From contig CAZMLU010000056.1 of the NCBI GenBank assembly GCA_964567295.1, positions 1 to 10,146 on the forward strand: a stretch of 10,146 bases of DNA, read 5' to 3'. Below the pieces are notes generated by a model. It was not told the DNA's origin. It saw only the letters and a program-made list of their open reading frames with translations, and did no database searches. The DNA comes from SLJK01 sp964567295. Lineage in GTDB: Bacteria > Bacillota > Dethiobacteria > DTU022 > UBA8154. This document shows, piece by piece, positions 6,407 to 10,146 of this stretch. Position 1 is the first letter of the stretch. Every line of letters starts with the position of its first letter. The translations under genes were made by a program, and so were the position numbers.

Positions 6407-7081
6407 TTAGCTAATCTTATCGACGTTCAGAGCATTGACCAGACCAAAGTACTGCTCATAGATATGCAGACCATCGCTATAGGCTACGATAGGGCCGTCC
6501 TGGACTTCAAAATCAAGCTGTGCCAGGACATATTCTTTGAGCAGCTGCAGGCCGCCAAGGTTTTCCGGAAGGCCGGCAAATAGATCCCAGCTTCTAAAAA
6601 ACAGCGACATCTGCAGGAGCCCGCGGACAACTTTGAAGGTTATAACCCTCAGGCAGGGAGGATCGTCCAAATCGATGGACCGCCCGTCTCCCACCTGTAT
6701 ACAGCTCTGGTTGGAGTTCCCCCCGGAATCATTCAGGAGCTCTACGGCCCTGGAGACCTGGGGGAAAATAAATTGACCGTAAGTATAGTCTTCCCGGGGG
6801 CTTTTCTCCGTCCCGATAATATAATCGTTAAAGTAGCGCCAGATCTTTTCTTCGCTGGTGGGGGAAGGGATACCGCATGCCTCGGGCAGACTGACGCTTA
6901 AAGGCCGGATATGGGGTTCCAGGATTCTAAGGACTGCGTAGTCCAGCTGCCTTCGGCGCTGGCCTATATAGCTTCCGCCCTCTATAGTATAGTCATAGCC
7001 GTTTCTTACACAGCACCACATAGCATCGCGCCATACGTCTTCTATGGTTCTTCCTTCTATGATATTGTGCTGGAAAATCAA
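6407..7081 (-). CDS. thyA: Thymidylate synthase, ThyA fold, methanogen/archaeal-like type
   Basis: A 224-residue ThyA-superfamily protein that should methylate dUMP to dTMP. The core block runs DDPPCLR (nucleophile C143), FFRSWD (R163, S164, D166), GLPEN (N174) and DGLHIYEQY (H206, Y208). These line up with E. coli ThyA C146, R166, D169, N177, H207 and Y209. The retained asparagine favours uracil over cytosine substrates. The N-terminal half is unlike bacterial ThyA: it has GSYIGQRRRQLDY near 36-48 and no typical E58/W80 region. The phosphate-binding arginine pair R126/R127 is replaced by a stretch reading NSNQS. That pattern recalls archaeal (methanogen-type) synthases, which may use another C1 carrier. 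Translation appears to start at TTG behind AAAGGGGG. Its place between tex and nrdD fits deoxynucleotide supply. The superfamily is secure. Substrate and cofactor are inferred. Confidence 0.85.
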   Translation of the reverse strand: MIFQHNIIEGRTIEDVWRDAMWCCVRNGYDYTIEGGSYIGQRRRQLDYAVLRILEPHIRPLSVSLPEACGIPSPTSEEKIWRYFNDYIIGTEKSPREDYTYGQFIFPQVSRAVELLNDSGGNSNQSCIQVGDGRSIDLDDPPCLRVITFKVVRGLLQMSLFFRSWDLFAGLPENLGGLQLLKEYVLAQLDFEVQDGPIVAYSDGLHIYEQYFGLVNALNVDKIS

Positions 7082-7088
7082 GAAAATG

Positions 7089-7096
7089 CCCCCTTT
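7089..7096 (-). promoter_or_regulatory. Ribosome-binding site fixing a TTG start
   Basis: The minus-strand reading is AAAGGGGG, seven bases before TTG at 7081-7079. No in-frame ATG or GTG gives the family's N-terminus, and an in-frame stop lies a few codons upstream, so the TTG is the best supported start of the thymidylate synthase. Confidence 0.6.
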
Positions 7097-7123
7097 TTGT
7101 GCTTATGCCATCGCTACTACCCT

Positions 7124-9259
7124 TTAAAGCTTCATACTCAGCCCAATACGATTTTTTTCCCTTTCCACAGAGATAACCTTCACATTGACCACATCGCTAA
7201 CTTTCACCACATCCAAGGGGTGCTTCACATATTTCTCGGAAAGTTCTGAGATATGGACCAGGCCATCCTGGTGGACGCCGATGTCGACAAAAGCACCAAA
7301 ATCAACCACGTTCCTCACCACACCGCTGAGCTGCATCCCCTCCCGGAGATCTTTAATATCCAAAATACCTTTCCTGAAAACCGGTTCGGGCAGCCCTTCC
7401 CGCGGGTCTCTTCCCGGGCGTTTAAATTCCTTAATGATATCGATCAAGGTGGGTTCACCCACACCGAGCTGCACGGCAAGCTGCTCACTATCAACTTCCG
7501 GTATACTGGAAGATTGGCCCAAGTCCCCGAAGGAAATACCCAGGTAATCCATGAGCTGCCTGGCCGCAGCATAGGATTCCGGATGCACAGCACTCCTGTC
7601 GAAGTAATCTTCAGCGTCTGGTATCCTCAGGAAACCGGCACACTGCTTAAAAACTGCCGGGCCGAGCTTGGTAACTTTTTGCAGTTCTTTTCGGCTTCTG
7701 AAGGTGCCGTTTTCTTCTCTGTATTGCACAATATTTGTGGCTACAGTTTTGTTGATCCCGGCGACATAACCTAGAAGGGAAGAAGAGGCCGTGTTCAGGT
7801 CAACCCCCACCTGGTTCACGCATGACTCAACCACACCGTCCAGGACTTCTTTCAGCCTTTTTTGATTGACATCATGCTGGTACTGCCCCACACCGATGGA
7901 GCGGGGATCGATCTTTACCAGTTCGGACAGAGGATCCTGCAGTCTGCGGGCGATGGAGACAGCGCTTCTTTCCGCCACATCTAACCCCGGAAATTCTTCC
8001 TGCCCCAGTTTTGAAGCGGAATAGACGCTTGCCCCTGCTTCATTGACAATTGTATAATGCAGCTCCAGCCCGTTAGAAGTGATCATTTCGGTGACAAATT
8101 CTTCGATCTCCCTGCAACCGGTTCCGTTACCTATAGCCACGGCGTTACAGTTGTATCTGTTGATCATCTCCATTAGCTTCGCGGCCGACTCTTCTTTTTT
8201 GTTTTGGGGAGGAATGGGGAAGATTACAGCCGTATCCATCAGCTTCCCTGTTTCATCAACACAGGCTATCTTCGAACCCGTCCTGATGCCGGGGTCAATG
8301 GCCAACAATTTTTTCCCGTAAACAGGAGGAACCATGAGCAGGTTTTTCAGGTTGTCCTTGAAGACCTTCAGGGCCTGTTCTTCTCCCTTTTCAGTAATCT
8401 CGCCCCGCACTTCTCTCTCCAGCGACGGAAATAGCAGCCGCTTCCAGCCGTCCGCAATGGTTTCACTCAAGTAAACAACAGCCTCAGCACTGAAATTATC
8501 TTCAATGAACAAGTCCCGGATAATAGTTAGGGCTTCCTCATTGTCTAACTCCAACTTAACCTGTAGAAAGCCCTCCTTCTCCCCCCTGTTTAGCGCCAAA
8601 ACCCTGTGCGGCTGCACCTTTTTGCAGGACTCCCTAAAGTCGGCATACATCTCATAGTTTCCTGCCGAATCTCCTTTGGCTTTGGAGAGGATATAACCCG
8701 CCCTATAAACCAGTTCGCGCATAAGCTTTCTGGACCTGGGGTCATCGGAAACAACTTCCGCAATGATATCTCCGGCTCCTTTAAGGGCCTCTTCAATGGA
8801 AAAGACTTCTTTTTCTTCATCCAGGAATTCTTGCGCTTTCTGCTCAAGGCCATCTTCACCGGCCAGGATACAATCTGCCAGGGGTTTCAACCCCTTTTCC
8901 TGGGCTATAACCGCCCGGGTTCTCTTCTTGGGACGGTAGGGTCGGTATATATCCTCCAATTCTGTAATGTTATGGGCATCATAAATGGACTGCTCAATAT
9001 CCGGGGTCAGAATCTCCTTTTCCGAGAGCATCCTCAGAATATCGGCCTTCCTGTTTTCAAAATTACGGTAAAGGATCAACTTATCATACAGAAATCTCAG
9101 GCTTTCATCCGTCATGTTGCCTGTTATTTCTTTTCTATACCTGGCGATAAACGGTATCGTGTTTCCTCCGTCAATCAGTTCAACCGTTTTTGTTATATCG
9201 TGAAGGTCAATACCAGTTTCTTCTGCAATTCTTTTAAAAACCGTTTCAACTTCTGACAT
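7124..9259 (-). CDS. tex: Tex family S1 RNA-binding protein
   Basis: A 711-residue cytoplasmic protein of the Tex/YhgF family, a nucleic-acid-binding relative of eukaryotic Spt6 linked to transcription. The order of parts is an N-terminal helical Tex domain (about 1-200, with IPFIARYRKE and YRPYRPKKRTRA), a YqgF/RNase-H-like domain starting at KLLAIDPGIRTGSK (about 317-410), helix-hairpin-helix motifs (about 485-545, DLNTASSSLLGYVAGI and KLGPAVFKQCAGFLRI), and a single S1 domain (about 638-711, VVDFGAFVDIGVHQDGLVHIS). The protein ends just after the S1 domain with almost no basic tail, so it is slightly short for the family but complete. The start ATG follows TAAGGAG at a spacing of 7. It lies 89 bp behind the hydrolase gene and 42 bp ahead of the thymidylate synthase, so the last two probably share a transcript. 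Confidence 0.97.
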   Translation of the reverse strand: MSEVETVFKRIAEETGIDLHDITKTVELIDGGNTIPFIARYRKEITGNMTDESLRFLYDKLILYRNFENRKADILRMLSEKEILTPDIEQSIYDAHNITELEDIYRPYRPKKRTRAVIAQEKGLKPLADCILAGEDGLEQKAQEFLDEEKEVFSIEEALKGAGDIIAEVVSDDPRSRKLMRELVYRAGYILSKAKGDSAGNYEMYADFRESCKKVQPHRVLALNRGEKEGFLQVKLELDNEEALTIIRDLFIEDNFSAEAVVYLSETIADGWKRLLFPSLEREVRGEITEKGEEQALKVFKDNLKNLLMVPPVYGKKLLAIDPGIRTGSKIACVDETGKLMDTAVIFPIPPQNKKEESAAKLMEMINRYNCNAVAIGNGTGCREIEEFVTEMITSNGLELHYTIVNEAGASVYSASKLGQEEFPGLDVAERSAVSIARRLQDPLSELVKIDPRSIGVGQYQHDVNQKRLKEVLDGVVESCVNQVGVDLNTASSSLLGYVAGINKTVATNIVQYREENGTFRSRKELQKVTKLGPAVFKQCAGFLRIPDAEDYFDRSAVHPESYAAARQLMDYLGISFGDLGQSSSIPEVDSEQLAVQLGVGEPTLIDIIKEFKRPGRDPREGLPEPVFRKGILDIKDLREGMQLSGVVRNVVDFGAFVDIGVHQDGLVHISELSEKYVKHPLDVVKVSDVVNVKVISVEREKNRIGLSMKL

Positions 9260-9348
9260 GCCAGTTCTCCTTAAAACAAGAAATTATCAGGGATCCAAGA
9301 GCCTGAGAGTAACAAAAAACCACGCAAGATCCAGAGAAGTTTATTCTA

Positions 9349-9930
9349 TTAGCACAGCACTTCCTCCATCTCCGTGGATAAGCCCACCCTGAGCAGGGGA
9401 AAGAGCGGATTTTTACGATACATCTCAATTACCGCCCGGTGAGTGCTCTCGGAAAAAGAGGCACTGCAATCTTCCAGCAAAACTGCCTTAAAATCATGGC
9501 ACAGGGCATCCATGACCGTAGCCAAAACACAATAGTTGGTGGCGATGCCGCCCACCGCACATAGGGTTATCTCCTGCCGGTGCAGCAATTTTTCCAGCCC
9601 GGTCTGGAAAAAGGCAGAAAAACGCGGCTTGGGAAGCCAGGTGTCAAGTTGCGGCCGGTAATCAAGGGCGTCTGCGATCTCTGCGCCCTGAGTACCGGCC
9701 AGTGAATGGGGTTTCATGCGGCCGGTGAAGATAAAGTCATCTTCATGAAAGGCATCTGTAGCAAATACTACCGGCCAACTGTGAGCCCTGAACATTTTGA
9801 TCAAGTCGTTAAGAGGCGGTACAATTTGCATCGCAAATGGAGCAAGTGGAGAAGGATGGTCGGGATCCAGGTTGTCTTTGACCATATCGATAATTAACAA
9901 AGCAGGTTTTTCGAAAGCTTGAGCTTCCAT
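9349..9930 (-). CDS. Isochorismatase/nicotinamidase-family cysteine hydrolase
   Basis: A 193-residue amidohydrolase of the isochorismatase-like superfamily. The catalytic triad is visible as D15 (LLIIDM), K101 (PKPRFSAFF) and C134 (GGIATNYC), with the glycine-rich turn before the cysteine that carries the family's cis-peptide. Residues 59-83 (TDAFHEDD...KPHSLAGTQGAEI) resemble the zinc-binding loop of nicotinamidases, but the spacing is D-x-x-H instead of D-x-H, with a further H75. A nicotinamidase role in NAD salvage is a reasonable guess, and another amide substrate is equally possible. The start is uncertain: ATG at 9930 is 10 bases behind GGAGG, and GTG at 9936, two codons earlier, is only 4 bases behind it. 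A promoter with an extended -10 lies about 50-75 bp upstream. No membrane or export signal is seen. Confidence 0.87.
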   Translation of the reverse strand: MEAQAFEKPALLIIDMVKDNLDPDHPSPLAPFAMQIVPPLNDLIKMFRAHSWPVVFATDAFHEDDFIFTGRMKPHSLAGTQGAEIADALDYRPQLDTWLPKPRFSAFFQTGLEKLLHRQEITLCAVGGIATNYCVLATVMDALCHDFKAVLLEDCSASFSESTHRAVIEMYRKNPLFPLLRVGLSTEMEEVLC

Positions 9931-9960
9931 TTCCACAGTTCCTCCAAATTCATGGGACGC

Positions 9961-9980
9961 AAAATTGCTTGTACAATTTT
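9961..9980. promoter_or_regulatory. Inverted repeat over the hydrolase promoter, operator candidate
   Basis: AAAATTG at 9961-9967 and CAATTTT at 9974-9980 are perfect seven-base arms around a six-base centre. A second perfect palindrome, TTGTACAA (9969-9976), sits inside it. The repeat overlaps the end of the -10 box and the expected transcription start of the hydrolase gene, where a repressor would block transcription. No regulator gene is in view. Confidence 0.4.
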
Positions 9981-10005
9981 ATACCATAACCGGCAAATGT
10001 TACAA
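9978..10005 (-). promoter_or_regulatory. Extended -10 promoter of the cysteine hydrolase gene
   Basis: On the minus strand a -35-like TTGTAA (10005-10000) is separated by 16 bp from TATAAA (9983-9978). TGG immediately precedes TATAAA, giving the TGn extended -10 element. Transcription would start near 9971, about 40 bases before the start codon. The -35 matches four of six consensus bases and the -10 five of six. Confidence 0.6.
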
Positions 10006-10031
10006 GGGAACAAGAGTTCAGGTCTGTTCCC
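10006..10031. repeat. Inverted repeat next to the -35 box
   Basis: GGGAACA (10006-10012) and TGTTCCC (10025-10031) are perfect seven-base arms with a 12-base loop. It lies directly upstream of the hydrolase promoter and 20 bp beyond the large palindrome. It could be an upstream operator, or a second hairpin ending the rubrerythrin transcript. On the minus strand it is followed by a weak T-rich stretch. Confidence 0.35.
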
Positions 10032-10051
10032 CTGCACTTAATTCTTCTAGC

Positions 10052-10085
10052 TTAAATAGCAGAAGCACGTGCTTCTGCTATTTAA
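10052..10085. terminator. 34-bp perfect palindrome, probable terminator of the rubrerythrin-like gene
   Basis: Each half reads TTAAATAGCAGAAGCAC on its own strand, and the two halves pair perfectly over 17 bp. In RNA this gives a long stem with a GC-rich core (GCAGAAGCAC) flanked by A/T pairs, as in intrinsic terminators that work in both directions. The run of T after the stem is short, so it may act mainly as a 3' stability hairpin. The rubrerythrin-like stop codon at 10084-10082 lies inside the stem. Confidence 0.6.
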
Positions 10086-10146
10086 AATTTACGGAAGGAC
10101 TTTGCCGCAGCTCCGCAAATAGGGCAGCGCTCGGGTGCATCTCCCC
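10082..10146 (-). CDS. C-terminal fragment of a rubrerythrin-like protein (cut by window edge)
   Basis: The last 20 codons before TAA read GDAPERCPICGAAAKSFRKF. This matches the second half of the rubredoxin-like iron site of rubrerythrins (AP..CPVCGA.K..F), whose two cysteines help bind an Fe(Cys)4 centre. Rubrerythrins reduce hydrogen peroxide in anaerobes. The four-helix diiron domain that would confirm the call lies outside the window, so another protein with a C-terminal rubredoxin knuckle is possible. The frame is too short for standard gene finding and was read by hand from the minus strand. The stop lies within the terminator palindrome. Confidence 0.68.
   Translation of the reverse strand, partial: GDAPERCPICGAAAKSFRKF

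Noticed and set aside
8606..9256. 216-codon plus-strand open frame opposite tex
   Set aside because: It is a shadow of the conserved Tex N-terminal coding sequence, with no ribosome-binding site or domain.
9260..9348. Terminator between the hydrolase gene and tex
   Set aside because: A run of six T is present on the minus strand, but no stable stem precedes it.
9246..9428. 60-codon minus-strand frame between tex and the hydrolase gene
   Set aside because: It overlaps both well-supported genes in another frame and has no features of its own.

Overview
The window most likely comes from an anaerobic Firmicute of the clostridial type. The evidence is strong AGGAGG-type ribosome-binding sites, a lipoprotein M23 endopeptidase, a class III (glycyl-radical, oxygen-sensitive) ribonucleotide reductase, a tungsten/molybdenum aldehyde-oxidoreductase-family enzyme with its ferredoxin partner, and a rubrerythrin tail. 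The genus cannot be fixed from sequence alone. Every intact gene is on the minus strand, so transcription runs from right to left. The only coding remnant on the plus strand is a broken transporter gene.

Layout in transcription order (right to left). The end of a rubrerythrin-like gene (10082-10146) runs into a 34-bp perfect palindrome that contains its stop codon and probably acts as its terminator. An extended -10 promoter overlapped by inverted repeats then precedes an isochorismatase/nicotinamidase-like cysteine hydrolase (9349-9930). After 89 bp comes tex (7124-9259), an RNA-binding S1/YqgF protein. A ThyA-fold thymidylate synthase of the kind I associate with methanogenic archaea follows (6407-7081, TTG start), then nrdD, the anaerobic ribonucleotide reductase (4167-6269), and an M23 peptidase lipoprotein (3191-4102, TTG start). 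The synthase and NrdD together cover two deoxynucleotide-supply steps. No nrdG activase gene lies beside nrdD.

The stretch 2544-3194 is a scar. It holds a plus-strand TATAAT box overlapping a TTAGG-type palindrome, as a DtxR/MntR-like metal repressor would use. About 90 bp further on lies the C-terminal part of a zinc/manganese-type ABC permease that has lost its N-terminal half and an internal segment. I read it as a decayed metal-uptake operon that kept its control region and its last piece of permease.

The left end (32-2543) is a two-gene redox module. An aldehyde:ferredoxin-oxidoreductase-family tungstoenzyme overlaps by 32 bp a polyferredoxin with twelve cysteines, enough for three [4Fe-4S] clusters. 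The pair resembles BamB and BamC of class II benzoyl-CoA reductase, but the substrate cannot be read here, and a possible metal-ligand cysteine looks absent. A Shine-Dalgarno-like sequence at the very left edge suggests the operon continues outside the window.

No defence system, CRISPR array, insertion sequence, tRNA or rRNA was seen. The observations most worth a second look are the transporter scar with its operator, the archaeal-type thymidylate synthase, and the BamBC-like module of unknown substrate.
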